Notes: generated from the sequence alone by a model not told the origin. Counted from the first letter of the stretch, positions 1 through 9,826 are shown. The stretch: DNA of 43,506 bases from Cellvibrionaceae bacterium (GCA_025800435.1 JAOXRV010000653.1:1-43506); one strand, 5' to 3'. Numbers and translations are program-made.

Positions 1-143
1 TAAATGGATACTTTTTTATGGTTAATCCTGGCTTTAAGCGTGGGAATTTAGTATTAGTTTGCTAGACTGTGCAACTACCTATGGATATGGATTTTCAATC
101 TCCAGGCTCACGTTAAGCCGCTTTCTATTACCCAGGAATACTT

Positions 144-1784
144 ATGCCCCTAGCAAACCTTCGCCCCAAGCTCGCCCTGTGTGCCCTTGCACTGGCCCTT
201 AGCTCTAGCCCTGCCGCCGCTGAACAATATTGGGTTTATAGTATGGTGGATGGGGATAACCTCTGGGATTTTAGTGCCAAGCACCTGGATAAGGTGACCC
301 GCTTTGAGCAGCTGCGCCGTATTAACAATATTCAAAGCCCCACTCAGTTGCGCCCCGGCGCCCTGATTCGGGTGCCTATGTCGTGGGTAACTTCCAACTT
401 GGTGCCGGCACGCATCCACGCCATTAAGGGCGCAGCTGAGCTGGAGCGGGCCAGTGGTGGCGAGCGTGAAGTGGTGACGGCCGCTACCGAGATTCGCCTG
501 GGTGATACCCTGCGCACTGGCGCCAACAGCAGTATTGCGGTGCGCTTTGCGGATAAGTCGGTGGTCACTATTAATGAAGACTCGGTGATTCGCTTTGATC
601 ACCTAAGTGCCCACGGCAGTACCGGTATGGTCGACTCGCGCATTAAATTATTAAAGGGCCGCCTAAGCTCTACGGTTACCCCAGCCAAGGGCCCGGGTTC
701 GCGTTTTGAAATCCACACCCCCTCCGCCATCAGTGCGGTGCGCGGTACTGCCTACCGGGCGGTGGTGGCCGAGGGCGAGGTCTCCAATATTGAAGTGGTG
801 GAGGGCAAAGTTGCCGTGGCCGGTGGCAAGGCCCAAGAGTTGGTGCCGTCGGGTTTTGGCACCCAAGTAAAAGCCGGCGCGGCGCCCACCAAGCCCAAGC
901 CTTTATTGCCCGCGCCCCAGCTGGTAGCACCGAGTAAGGCCATTCGCAAAATTAGCGAGCGTTTAAGCTGGCCAGCTGTTGCCGGTGCAAAAGCCTATCG
1001 CGGGCGCATTAGCGAGGGTGCTGATTTTACTACCGTACTGTGGCAAAAAGTGAGCGAGCAGCCAAAGTTGGCGCTGCCAGATTTACCCGATGGCGATTAT
1101 TTTTTGCGCCTGCGGGCTATTGATTCAATTGGGCTGGAAGGATTAGAGCAACAAGTGCGCTTTAGTTTGGATGCGCGCCCCCAGCCGCCGATGCCCATGC
1201 AGCCCCAAGATGACGCCTTGCTACGCGGCGATGGCCCCCAGTTAAAGTGGACAGCCTCGGCCGATGCGGAGCGTTACCAATTAGAGGTTGCCAGCGATGC
1301 ACAGTTTAAACAGTTGTTGGCAAACGAGACCTTGGCGGCAACTGAGTTTGATACCGCGAGCCTGCCCAAGTTTGGAAAATTTTACTGGCGCCTGAGCAGT
1401 ATCGCCGCCGATGGCGAGGTGGGCCCGCTGGGGGCAGTGCGGCAGTACGAGGTAAAACCCCTGCCGCCAATTCCCGAAGCTTCCGTAAGCACCGGCGACG
1501 ATGGCAAATATGTGTTGAGCTGGCCCCAGACTGGCGAGGGCGAGCGCTATCGGGTGCAATTGGCGGTGGATAAAAACTTTAAAGAGTTAGTCCTTAACGA
1601 GGTGATCGACGAAAATAGATTCGCCATGCAGCCCTATACGGCCGCCGGCCGTTATCTGCGGGTGCAAACCATCGAGGCGGATGGCTTTGAAGGTGCTTGG
1701 GGCGCCAGCCAATATATTGAGCCACTACCCGATCAGCGCCCCTGGTATTTTATTGTGGGCATGATTTTAATTGGCTTGCTGTAA
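144..1784 (+). CDS. Secreted LysM + FecR-domain protein with fibronectin-III-like C-terminal repeats
   Basis: 546-aa ORF with signal peptide (LALCALALALSSSPAAA), LysM-like segment (YSMVDGDNLWDFSAKHL...LRPGALIRVP), FecR-like core (LGDTLRTGANSSIAVRFADKSVVTINEDSVIRFD...SRFEIHTPSAISAVRGTAYRA), then repeated LxWxxxxxAxxYrxxia modules. Confidence 0.85.
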   Translation: MPLANLRPKLALCALALALSSSPAAAEQYWVYSMVDGDNLWDFSAKHLDKVTRFEQLRRINNIQSPTQLRPGALIRVPMSWVTSNLVPARIHAIKGAAELERASGGEREVVTAATEIRLGDTLRTGANSSIAVRFADKSVVTINEDSVIRFDHLSAHGSTGMVDSRIKLLKGRLSSTVTPAKGPGSRFEIHTPSAISAVRGTAYRAVVAEGEVSNIEVVEGKVAVAGGKAQELVPSGFGTQVKAGAAPTKPKPLLPAPQLVAPSKAIRKISERLSWPAVAGAKAYRGRISEGADFTTVLWQKVSEQPKLALPDLPDGDYFLRLRAIDSIGLEGLEQQVRFSLDARPQPPMPMQPQDDALLRGDGPQLKWTASADAERYQLEVASDAQFKQLLANETLAATEFDTASLPKFGKFYWRLSSIAADGEVGPLGAVRQYEVKPLPPIPEASVSTGDDGKYVLSWPQTGEGERYRVQLAVDKNFKELVLNEVIDENRFAMQPYTAAGRYLRVQTIEADGFEGAWGASQYIEPLPDQRPWYFIVGMILIGLL

Positions 1785-1796
1785 GCGGCCAAACAT

Positions 1797-4277
1797 ATGT
1801 GGCGGCATTTAACGGCAAAAGATTTCGCAGTAGTGCTGGCCCTCATGGGCTTGTTATTGGCTTTGCTCAGCGCCTTACAATACAGTGGTGTAAGCGCGCG
1901 CTTTGAAAAGCTAAGCTACGATTTATTGCTGCCCTTACAGGCCCCCAAAATGTCCGACGATATTGTAATTATCGATATCGACGATCGCAGTATTAATGAA
2001 CTGGGGCGCTGGCCCTGGTCGCGGCAGTTACACGCTCAATTACTCGATACCATTAGCCCTGCCGCCCCAAAAGCCATTGGGGTGGATTTTATTTTTTCCG
2101 AGCCCCAAAACCCAGAGGCCGATCGCGCTTTGGCTCGTGCTATTGAAAATAACGGTGATACTTTTTTAATTGCCGCCCCGGTCATGCCCGAGGCCAATAG
2201 CTTGATGGCGGAGTTGTTGCCGCTGCCGGATTTTGCAGCAGTGGCCGCTGGTATTGGCCATGTGGAAGTAGAGCTGGATATTGACGGAGTTAACCGCAAA
2301 CTGCATGTATACGGTGGTATTGGCGATGGCCGCTGGCCCTCGCTGGCCTTGGCCATGTTGCAGCACGGTGGTGATTTAAATTCAAACTTAACTGCCTTGC
2401 AGAGCAGGGCCCAAAGCGAAGAGCTTTCCACTGCATGGTTGCGCAATGGCCGCGGTTTAACCCCGTTTAGCCGCGCCGATGATCAAGCCAAACGAGTATC
2501 CTATGTGGATATTATTCGCGGCCGCGCCAACATTAAACAGCTAAAAGATAAATATGTGTTGCTGGGTGTGACCGCTACCGGTGTGGGCGATCGGATTGCC
2601 ACACCCTTATATCGCAGCCACGAACGCATGCCGGGAGTGGAGCTGCTGGCCCAGCAATTAAATGGTTTATTGCAAAACCGTATTTTGCAAACACTGCCTC
2701 AATACGCTCAGTGGCTGCTGTCGATGCTGTTGTTAGGCACTGTGGTACTGGCGATTGTGTTAAGCCCAGTTCGCTACGGTATTTGGCTGCCCTTTATTGC
2801 CGGCGCTTTTGTGTATCTGGTCTCGGCATTGTTATTAGTATTTGGGCGCTTGTGGTTTGAACCGGCGGCAACGGTTTTTTGTTTGCTGTTGGCCTGGCCG
2901 CTGTGGGCTCTGTGGCGCATTCAGACCGGGGCCATGGCTCAGCAAGAATTACAGCGGCAGCTCGAAAGCTTAAGCAGTTTTAACCCGCTGACGGGCCTGC
3001 CTAATCAAAAGGGTCTAGAGCGGGAGATCAATCGTCGCGTCGGGCAAAAAGAGTCGCCGGCGCTGGCATTGCTAATTTGTCATTTTAACTGGTCTGGCTC
3101 CACCAGCAGCCTCTACGATAAATCGGCCCTTAAGGCTATTGCAGAGCGCCTGGGCCAAATAGGCTGTGATAAATTATTTTTGGCCCACCTCAGCGGTGAT
3201 GAGTTTGCACTGTTGTTAAACGAGCGCAATATCAGCGAGGCCCGAGAATTGTCCGAGCGGGTGTTGGCCAGTTTCAATCGGCCCCTGGCCCATGGCCGGG
3301 ATAATTTGTTGCTGAGCCCTGTGATCGGTATCAGCCGCTGGCCCGAAGATGGCGGCCAGGCCGATGAAATGCTGCGCTATGCAGCCACCGCCCTGTTTAA
3401 AGCTCGCCTGGATGATAAAGCGGCCTTTTGTTTTTACAGCGAATCGGTGGGTCAGGAGGTGGATGCTCGCTATCAATTAGAGCAGGCCCTGGTGCATGCA
3501 ATTGAGCGGGTGGAATTTGAGTTGCACTTTCAGCCTCAGGTGGATGTGCGCAGCAATGGCATTGTCGGGGCCGAGGCGCTGTTGCGTTGGAATAATCCCA
3601 AGCTGGGGTTAATCAGCCCCGATAGTTTTATTCCGGTGGCGGAATACTCGCGCATGATCGGCGCGATTGGCGATTGGGTGTTAAAGAAGGCCTGTTTTGA
3701 ACTCAAGCGTCTGCGGGCACTGGGCTTTACCGATTTTCGCATGGGGGTAAATATTTCGCCCCAGCAATTTAGTTCGCCCAATTTTTGCAGCCGGGTAAAA
3801 TTAATTGTACAAGAGTTGGGCCTGCCGCCCTCGGCGCTATTGTTTGAGGTAACCGAAAAAACGCTGATGCACGACTTGGTGTTGGCACAGCGGGTAATGG
3901 GCCAGCTCAATGATTTTGGTATTGAGTTTGCCATCGATGATTTCGGCACTGGCTACTCCTCCTTGAGCCATCTGCAAAAGCTACCCTATCAATGCCTTAA
4001 AATCGATCAGTCCTTTGTGTTTGAGCTGGGCCAGAGCGCTGGCGCCCAAGAGCTGACCACCAGTATTATCGATATGGCCGCGCGCCTAAGTCTCGATGTT
4101 ATTGCCGAAGGCATTGAAGAGCCGGAACAAGAGCAAATTCTGGTAAAAATGGGCTGTCACAATATGCAAGGCTTTTTATACAGCCAGGCGCTACCCATTG
4201 ATGCATTGATCGAGCTGCTTAAGCAGCGAGAGCTGGGGCTGGCGCCTCAGCCCGAGGCAGCGCAAGAATCCGCCTAG
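1797..4277 (+). CDS. CHASE2 - GGDEF (SGDEF variant) - EAL domain protein (c-di-GMP turnover)
   Basis: 826-aa ORF; N-terminal CHASE2-like region (DDIVIIDIDDRSINELGRWPWSR), transmembrane segments, LSGDEFALLL, EAL motifs EALLRW, DDFGTGYSS, KIDQSFV, AEGIEE. Starts 12 nt after the upstream stop codon. Confidence 0.9.
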   Translation: MWRHLTAKDFAVVLALMGLLLALLSALQYSGVSARFEKLSYDLLLPLQAPKMSDDIVIIDIDDRSINELGRWPWSRQLHAQLLDTISPAAPKAIGVDFIFSEPQNPEADRALARAIENNGDTFLIAAPVMPEANSLMAELLPLPDFAAVAAGIGHVEVELDIDGVNRKLHVYGGIGDGRWPSLALAMLQHGGDLNSNLTALQSRAQSEELSTAWLRNGRGLTPFSRADDQAKRVSYVDIIRGRANIKQLKDKYVLLGVTATGVGDRIATPLYRSHERMPGVELLAQQLNGLLQNRILQTLPQYAQWLLSMLLLGTVVLAIVLSPVRYGIWLPFIAGAFVYLVSALLLVFGRLWFEPAATVFCLLLAWPLWALWRIQTGAMAQQELQRQLESLSSFNPLTGLPNQKGLEREINRRVGQKESPALALLICHFNWSGSTSSLYDKSALKAIAERLGQIGCDKLFLAHLSGDEFALLLNERNISEARELSERVLASFNRPLAHGRDNLLLSPVIGISRWPEDGGQADEMLRYAATALFKARLDDKAAFCFYSESVGQEVDARYQLEQALVHAIERVEFELHFQPQVDVRSNGIVGAEALLRWNNPKLGLISPDSFIPVAEYSRMIGAIGDWVLKKACFELKRLRALGFTDFRMGVNISPQQFSSPNFCSRVKLIVQELGLPPSALLFEVTEKTLMHDLVLAQRVMGQLNDFGIEFAIDDFGTGYSSLSHLQKLPYQCLKIDQSFVFELGQSAGAQELTTSIIDMAARLSLDVIAEGIEEPEQEQILVKMGCHNMQGFLYSQALPIDALIELLKQRELGLAPQPEAAQESA

Positions 4278-4483
4278 CAACCATAGCAAGGCAATAAGTG
4301 GCGTAATAGTGGGCTTGGCCTGTGCAGGCTTGCACATAAGTGCCCTAATCCCCACGCTTACTGGGGCTTTCGAGTTTTATCTTAGCCCTGTTGGGGCTAT
4401 AATGCGGGCGCTTTGTTGCGCGTGTTCGGGGTTCTAAATCCCACCAGCGCAGCCAGCCCAGAGCAACCTGAGAGGAATAAACC

Positions 4484-4921
4484 GTGAGTCACGCCAAAAA
4501 AGTAATTAGCCTAGTTTCTGCAGCCGCCCTGGCCGCTGCTGTTTCCGCTGTAGTATGGGCGGGTGAAGCCGACGACACCGTTAAGGCCCGAATCGCCCCA
4601 GTGGGCGAAGTGTGCATGGCCGGCGATGACTGCGCCGGAGCCCAGGCCGCTGCCCCCGCCGCTGCCGCCAGTGGCCCCCGCGCCGGTGCCGATATCTATA
4701 ACAGCGCCTGTATGGCCTGCCACACCACCGGTGCTTCCGGTGCCCCCAAAATTGGCGATGCCGCCGCTTGGGGCCCCCGTGTGGCCAAGGGTATGGATGT
4801 ACTCTACAACAGCGCCATCAACGGCTTAAATGCAGTAATGCCTGCCAAGGGCATGTGCATGGATTGTTCAGACGATGAGCTGAAAGCCACCGTTGACTAC
4901 ATGGTCGAAAACAGCAAGTAA
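4484..4921 (+). CDS. Cytochrome c5 family protein
   Basis: 145 aa, signal peptide, Ala/Pro-rich linker, haem motif CMACH, further MCMDCSDDELKATVDYM typical of c5-type cytochromes. Confidence 0.88.
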   Translation: MSHAKKVISLVSAAALAAAVSAVVWAGEADDTVKARIAPVGEVCMAGDDCAGAQAAAPAAAASGPRAGADIYNSACMACHTTGASGAPKIGDAAAWGPRVAKGMDVLYNSAINGLNAVMPAKGMCMDCSDDELKATVDYMVENSK

Positions 4922-4962
4922 TGTAGTCATTTTTGCTGAGTAAGTTCCTTTGGGAATATGAT

Positions 4963-4989
4963 AAAAAAGCCGCTATATGCGGCTTTTTT
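4963..4989 (+). terminator. Rho-independent terminator downstream of cytochrome c5 gene
   Basis: aaaaaagccgc-tata-tgcggctttttta: GC stem followed by T-tract. Confidence 0.8.
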
Positions 4990-5038
4990 ATTGCCTGACA
5001 ATTACTTAGCTGCCCAATCTAGTTTTTACTTTAAGCTA

Positions 5039-5302
5039 GGGCACCTCCGAATAACTCGGCGATGCTCAGCGGGACCCTAAAGCGTACAGCTGCAAGGCGT
5101 GCTGCGCAGTGAATGCCGGCCGCCTTTACAAGCAGCGCAACGCCGCAGATGTGCGCTTTAGGGCCCGCCCTGCGGGGCCTTGAGGCAAACGCCCTAGCGG
5201 TGTTGCTCACTCTCGACGTGCGCCCAGCATGCCTTCGAGCGAGCGCCTTGCTAGGGCGTTTGCCTCGAGGCCTGAGCGTCACCGAGTTATTCGGAGGTGC
5301 CC
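5039..5302. mobile_element. MITE-like non-autonomous element, 264 bp, TA-flanked
   Basis: Terminal inverted repeat GGGCACCTCCGAATAACTCGG...CCGAGTTATTCGGAGGTGCCC, flanked by TA on both sides (5037-5038 and 5303-5304). No long coding ORF; nested internal inverted repeats; its ends match the 26521-26614 element. Confidence 0.75.
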
Positions 5303-5681
5303 TAGATAAATCAATAGTTTAGCGATTGATTCCTAGGGTTTATTAAGTCCGCCCTGGTTAGAACAATTCGATTAGTTACGACCGGCCATTTGTCGCCCAA
5401 AACCATGCAAAAGGGTGATTAAATGCGTATGCTTGTTCCCAGACCTTGGGCTCCACCGAGGCCTTTGATGGGTCAAACCACCAGTGCATGGTAACTCCAA
5501 GTTTGGCGGCTTGCGTCGCTCGGCAGAACGGTTGCGCTGTCTTTTTTAAGATTCTAGGTTGGTGATTTGGCTTGTTAAGGCCGTGGGGCTCAGGGCCACC
5601 ATCTTTTTTATCTACTGCGCGCAGCGCGTCGGCCAATGGGGTCATAGAACAATCTTGGATGATTGTTCTATGACAGTAGGT

Positions 5682-7715
5682 TTAAAGATCGGCCAGTAGG
5701 CTGTCCAAGGTCATGCGCCCTTTGTTTTGATTGCGCACCGGGCAATGTTCGTCGAAGTTTTCCATTTCCAGCTCATCCTCAGGTAGCTCTTCTAAAAACC
5801 GCGAGCTGCTGGTGTCGATAATCTCACCGTATTGTTTACGCTTGGCCGCCATGGTGATGGTCAGTGTGCGCTGGGCGCGGGTGATGCCCACATAGCACAG
5901 GCGCCGCTCTTCTTCGACATTGTCCTCTTCGATACTCGTGCGGTGGGGCAGAATATCTTCTTCAAAGCCAAGCATAAACACATGGGGAAACTCCAGCCCC
6001 TTGGAGGCGTGCAGGGTCATCATTTGCACCTGATCAAACTCTTCCTCTTCCTCGTGGCGTTCGAGCATATCGCGCAGTATTAATTTGGCGATCGCCGCTT
6101 CCAGGCCGATGTCCTGTTCCTGCGCATCGTCTTCGCTTAGTTGGCGCTCCAGTAGATTGCGAATGGAGTCGATCAGGTACCAGACATTTTCCATGCGTTT
6201 CTCGGCTACCTTGGGGCTGCTGGCGTTTTGAACCAGCCAGCCTTCGTAGTCGATATCGCTAATCATCTCGCGCAGGGCATTGATGGGGTCGGCGCTTTCA
6301 CACTGCTGGCCAATATGCAGCAGCCACTCCCGAAAGCGGGTCAAGCGTGACAGGGTTTGTTTGGGTATCTCCCGGCTCAGGGCCAGCTCGCCACTGGCGG
6401 CAAATAAGCTGAGTTGGCGCTCGCTGGCGTAGCGGCCCAAAGCTTCTAGGGTACTGGTGCCAATCTGCCGGCGCGGGGTGTTCACCACGCGTAAAAAAGC
6501 GTTGTCGTCGTCGGGGTTAACCAGCAGCTTTAGGTAAGCCATGATGTCTTTGATTTCGGTGCGCGAGAAAAACGAGGTGCCGCCGGATATGCTATAGGGC
6601 ACCTGGGCCTGCTGCAGTTTAATTTCCATCAGTCGGGCCTGGTGATTGCCCCGGTATAAAATGGCAAAGTCTTTAAAGCTAATTTGCCGCTGTAGACGCT
6701 GGGTAATAATCTCATTGGCGACCCGCTCAGCTTCGGCTTCTTCATTGCCACAGCGCAAAATGCGAATTGGCTCGCCGTAAGATTTATCGCTCCACAGGGC
6801 CTTGTCAAACTCGTGCGGGTTGTGGGCAATTAAGTGGTTGGCGGTTTTCAAAATACGTTGGGTAGATCGGTAGTTTTGCTCCAGTTTAATCAAATGTAGA
6901 TTGGGGTAATCCTGCTTTAGCATGCCCATGTTTTCTGGGCGTGCACCGCGCCAGGCGTAAATAGACTGATCGTCATCGCCCACCACCGTCAACGCACCGC
7001 GATCGCCCACCAGTTGTTTTACCAATAAATACTGGCTGGAGTTGGTGTCTTGATACTCATCCACTAATAAGTAGCGAATTTTACGCTGCCAATTTTGTAA
7101 AATATCCGCGTGGGTGTGAAACAGTTGCACCGGTATTAAAATTAAATCGTCAAAATCAACGGCATTATAAGCTTTTAAGGCCTGGGTGTAGCGCTCGTAC
7201 ACATAGGCAATAAATTCTTCGCCCTTGCTCTGGGCGCGACTCTTGGCGTGGGCCGGGGTGACCAGATCGTTCTTCCAATTGGAAATCTGGCTTTGCACCA
7301 TGGCCAGGTGGTCACTGTCGATATCGTTTTCTTTGAGCATCAGCTCTTTCAGTAAAGCGGTAGAGTCCTCCGCATCAAAAATCGAAAAGCCCGGCTTATA
7401 GCCCAGGGTTTTACTTTCTTTGCGAATAATATTTAAACCCAGATTATGAAAGGTAGAGACGGTCAGGCCGCGTCCGGCGCCTTTGGGTAGCAGGCCACTG
7501 ACACGTTCTTTCATCTCGCGCGCGGCCTTATTGGTAAAGGTCAGGGCGGCGATATTGCGGGCGGCCAGGCCGCACTCTTCGATCAGGTAGGCGATCTTGC
7601 GGGTGATTACACTGGTTTTGCCGCTACCGGCCCCGGCCAATACTAGGGTGGGGCCGTCGATATAGAGGACAGCCTCGCGCTGGCGGGGGTTTAGGTGTTG
7701 AATCAGGGCAGACAC
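5682..7715 (-). CDS. rep: ATP-dependent DNA helicase Rep (UvrD/Rep superfamily 1)
   Basis: 677 aa; LNPRQREAVLYIDGPTLVLAGAGSGKTSVITRKIAYLI (Walker A), LLVDEYQDTNSSQY, VVGDDDQSIYAWRGA, TLHASKGLEF. Confidence 0.95.
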   Translation of the reverse strand: MSALIQHLNPRQREAVLYIDGPTLVLAGAGSGKTSVITRKIAYLIEECGLAARNIAALTFTNKAAREMKERVSGLLPKGAGRGLTVSTFHNLGLNIIRKESKTLGYKPGFSIFDAEDSTALLKELMLKENDIDSDHLAMVQSQISNWKNDLVTPAHAKSRAQSKGEEFIAYVYERYTQALKAYNAVDFDDLILIPVQLFHTHADILQNWQRKIRYLLVDEYQDTNSSQYLLVKQLVGDRGALTVVGDDDQSIYAWRGARPENMGMLKQDYPNLHLIKLEQNYRSTQRILKTANHLIAHNPHEFDKALWSDKSYGEPIRILRCGNEEAEAERVANEIITQRLQRQISFKDFAILYRGNHQARLMEIKLQQAQVPYSISGGTSFFSRTEIKDIMAYLKLLVNPDDDNAFLRVVNTPRRQIGTSTLEALGRYASERQLSLFAASGELALSREIPKQTLSRLTRFREWLLHIGQQCESADPINALREMISDIDYEGWLVQNASSPKVAEKRMENVWYLIDSIRNLLERQLSEDDAQEQDIGLEAAIAKLILRDMLERHEEEEEFDQVQMMTLHASKGLEFPHVFMLGFEEDILPHRTSIEEDNVEEERRLCYVGITRAQRTLTITMAAKRKQYGEIIDTSSSRFLEELPEDELEMENFDEHCPVRNQNKGRMTLDSLLADL

Positions 7716-7773
7716 AGTCTTGGCTTGGAGCTGTTTATGGGGTGGCTATTGTAGCCCCAATAGATCGATAAAC

Positions 7774-9270
7774 CTATAACTCCAACTCCCGATCTAAACC
7801 CCTAAAGCTCAGCGCCTCGGCAATATGGGCCGGTTCTACCAGGGCTTGGTCGTCCAGGTCGGCAATGGTGCGGGCCAGTTTTAGAATGCGGTGGTAGGCC
7901 CGGGTGGAGAAGTGCAGCTGGGCCATGGCCCGGCGCAATTGTTTAAGGGCGGCGCCACTGGCCAGGGGCTCCAGCTCTTGGTTGCGCAGTTGGGCGTTGA
8001 GCTTGCCCTGGCGCTTAAGCTGCAGGGCTTGGGCCACGAGTACTCGGGCCCTGACCTGCTCGCTGTTTTCACCCTTTGCTGTGGTAGCCAGTTCTGCTGG
8101 GGGCAAGGCTTGTACCGGCACCTGTAGGTCGATTCTATCCAGCAGTGGCCCGGAGATCTTTTGTCGATAGCGCTGTACCTGGGCCGGGCTGCAGCGGCAC
8201 TCGCGCTTGTTGCTGCCGGCGTAGCCACAGGGGCAGGGGTTCATGGCTGCAATTAATTGAAACTGGGCCGGGAACTGGGCCCGTGCCTTGGCCCGGGCAA
8301 TACTGATCTCGCCGTTTTCCAATGGCTCGCGCAGGGCCTCCAAAACACTGCGGGGAAACTCCGGCAGCTCATCCAAAAACAAAACGCCGCGGTGGGCCAG
8401 GCTGATCTCGCCGGGTTGGGGGTTGCTGCCGCCACCGACCAGGGCAATGCTAGAGGCTGAGTGGTGGGGGCTGCGAAAGGGCCGCTGGCCCCATTGGCGG
8501 GTGTCGAAAGGTTTATTACAGGAGTGAATTTTGGCCACCTCGATGGCCTCGTCGGTATCCAGAGGGCCCAGCAGGCTGGGTAGGCGCTGGGCCAGCATGG
8601 TTTTGCCGGTACCCGGCTCGCCGTAAAAAATTAGGTTGTGGTTGGCGGCGGCGCTTATTTCCAGCGCGCGCTTGGCCTGGTTTTGGCCGCGCACCTCGGC
8701 TAGGTCAAGCGTATTGGCCGGGGCGAGCAGGGGATGCTGTTCGGCGCGGCTCAGGGGGGTATTACCATTTAGGTGGGCGCAAACCTGGAGCAAATTGGCG
8801 GCCGGCAGGACGCGACAGCGGTTGCTTAGAGCCGCCTCGGCGGCACTGGCCTGGGGCAGGATCAGTTGGCGCTGGGCCAGGCCACAGCTGAGTGCTGCGC
8901 CCAGGCTGGCGGGTATCGCCCGCAGCTCGCCGGAAAGTGCAAGCTCGCCGAGAAATTCGTAGTCTGCCAGGGCGCTGTTGGGCACCTGGCCCGAGGCCGC
9001 CAAGATACCCAGGGCAATGGCCAGGTCAAAGCGGCCGCCATCTTTAGGCAGGTCGGCCGGGGCCAAGTTAATGGTGATACGACGGGGCGGGAACTCAAAG
9101 TGGCTATTGAGGATGGCGCTGCGCACCCGGTCTTTGGCTTCTTTAACGGCGGTTTCAGCCAGGCCAACAATGGTCAGCCGCGGCAGGCCGCCGGAGATAT
9201 GGGTTTCCACGGTAACCAGGGGCGCATCAATACCCAGGCGGGCACGGCTGTAGGCAATCGCCAGGGACAT
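7774..9270 (-). CDS. YifB family Mg-chelatase-like AAA ATPase
   Basis: 498 aa; VETHISGGLPRLTIVGLAETAVKEAKDRVRSAI, YGEPGTGKTMLAQRLPSLLGP, FRSPHHSASSIALVGGG, MNPCPCGY. Confidence 0.95.
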   Translation of the reverse strand: MSLAIAYSRARLGIDAPLVTVETHISGGLPRLTIVGLAETAVKEAKDRVRSAILNSHFEFPPRRITINLAPADLPKDGGRFDLAIALGILAASGQVPNSALADYEFLGELALSGELRAIPASLGAALSCGLAQRQLILPQASAAEAALSNRCRVLPAANLLQVCAHLNGNTPLSRAEQHPLLAPANTLDLAEVRGQNQAKRALEISAAANHNLIFYGEPGTGKTMLAQRLPSLLGPLDTDEAIEVAKIHSCNKPFDTRQWGQRPFRSPHHSASSIALVGGGSNPQPGEISLAHRGVLFLDELPEFPRSVLEALREPLENGEISIARAKARAQFPAQFQLIAAMNPCPCGYAGSNKRECRCSPAQVQRYRQKISGPLLDRIDLQVPVQALPPAELATTAKGENSEQVRARVLVAQALQLKRQGKLNAQLRNQELEPLASGAALKQLRRAMAQLHFSTRAYHRILKLARTIADLDDQALVEPAHIAEALSFRGLDRELEL

Positions 9271-9349
9271 CGCACAATCCTCTCAGACAGAGGCGGTGAG
9301 TCTAGCAAGCTGGCAACTGGCCCTGTATCGGGCAAAAGGGTTGGGCGCG

Positions 9350-9592
9350 CTAGGGCTGGCTGAGCTGGTCGAGCTGGGCCTGTAGCTCGGCCAGTTGCTT
9401 TTCCATTGCTTCAATTTTGCTGCGGCTGCGCTGTAGCACAATGGCCTGGGTATCAAATTCTTCACGGCTGACAAGATTGAGACGCTTAACCGCCGCTTGA
9501 ATCATCTGTTGCAGGTGGTCTTTGGGGGTGGGGCCGCTCTCGATTGCTGTGTGGATATCACTGGCGAGTTTTTGGGCGAAATCTTGCAGCAT
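9350..9592 (-). CDS. ubiK: Ubiquinone biosynthesis accessory factor UbiK (YqiC/BMFP family)
   Basis: Internal ATG of the track ORF gives MLQDFAQKLASDIHTAIESGPTPKDHLQQMIQAAVKRLNLVSREEFDTQAIVLQRSRSKIEAMEKQLAELQ, typical coiled-coil BMFP protein. Confidence 0.88.
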   Translation of the reverse strand: MLQDFAQKLASDIHTAIESGPTPKDHLQQMIQAAVKRLNLVSREEFDTQAIVLQRSRSKIEAMEKQLAELQAQLDQLSQP

Positions 9593-9713
9593 GTTGTTGG
9601 GCCTTTGTATCAGTATTTTCGGTGCAGCAATTGTAATAGATTCAACAAAAAGAACCAGACTGCACCAATTCAAGGCTTTTTTTCTTGCACTATTGTGGCG
9701 CACTGTCGAATTC

Positions 9714-9752
9714 CTGCCTTTTCGTGCACAGATTTTGTGCACGAAAAGGCAG
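9714..9752. repeat. Perfect 16-bp inverted repeat (stem-loop)
   Basis: CTGCCTTTTCGTGCAC - AGATTTT - GTGCACGAAAAGGCAG, in the divergent ubiK/torF intergenic region. Confidence 0.8.
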
Positions 9753-9826
9753 AGATTATAAGTCAATTTAGCGCTATAGCGCCTAAATGGCGGTTAATTG
9801 ACTGAAAAACCACCAAAAACAAAAGT

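Noticed and set aside
5113-5322. ORFs 5113-5322 (+) and 5031-5282 (-)
   Set aside because: They lie wholly within or across the MITE-like element, with palindromic composition; no recognisable protein family.
5376-5645. 89-aa minus-strand ORF as a real gene
   Set aside because: No recognisable domain, start codon in a perfect hairpin and no convincing ribosome-binding site; kept only as a possible remnant.
7881-9363. Many long ORFs antisense or overlapping to yifB (for example 8866-9363 +, 8862-9170 -, 8636-8962 +)
   Set aside because: Shadow ORFs of a GC-rich coding region; no family features, and yifB is clearly the real gene.
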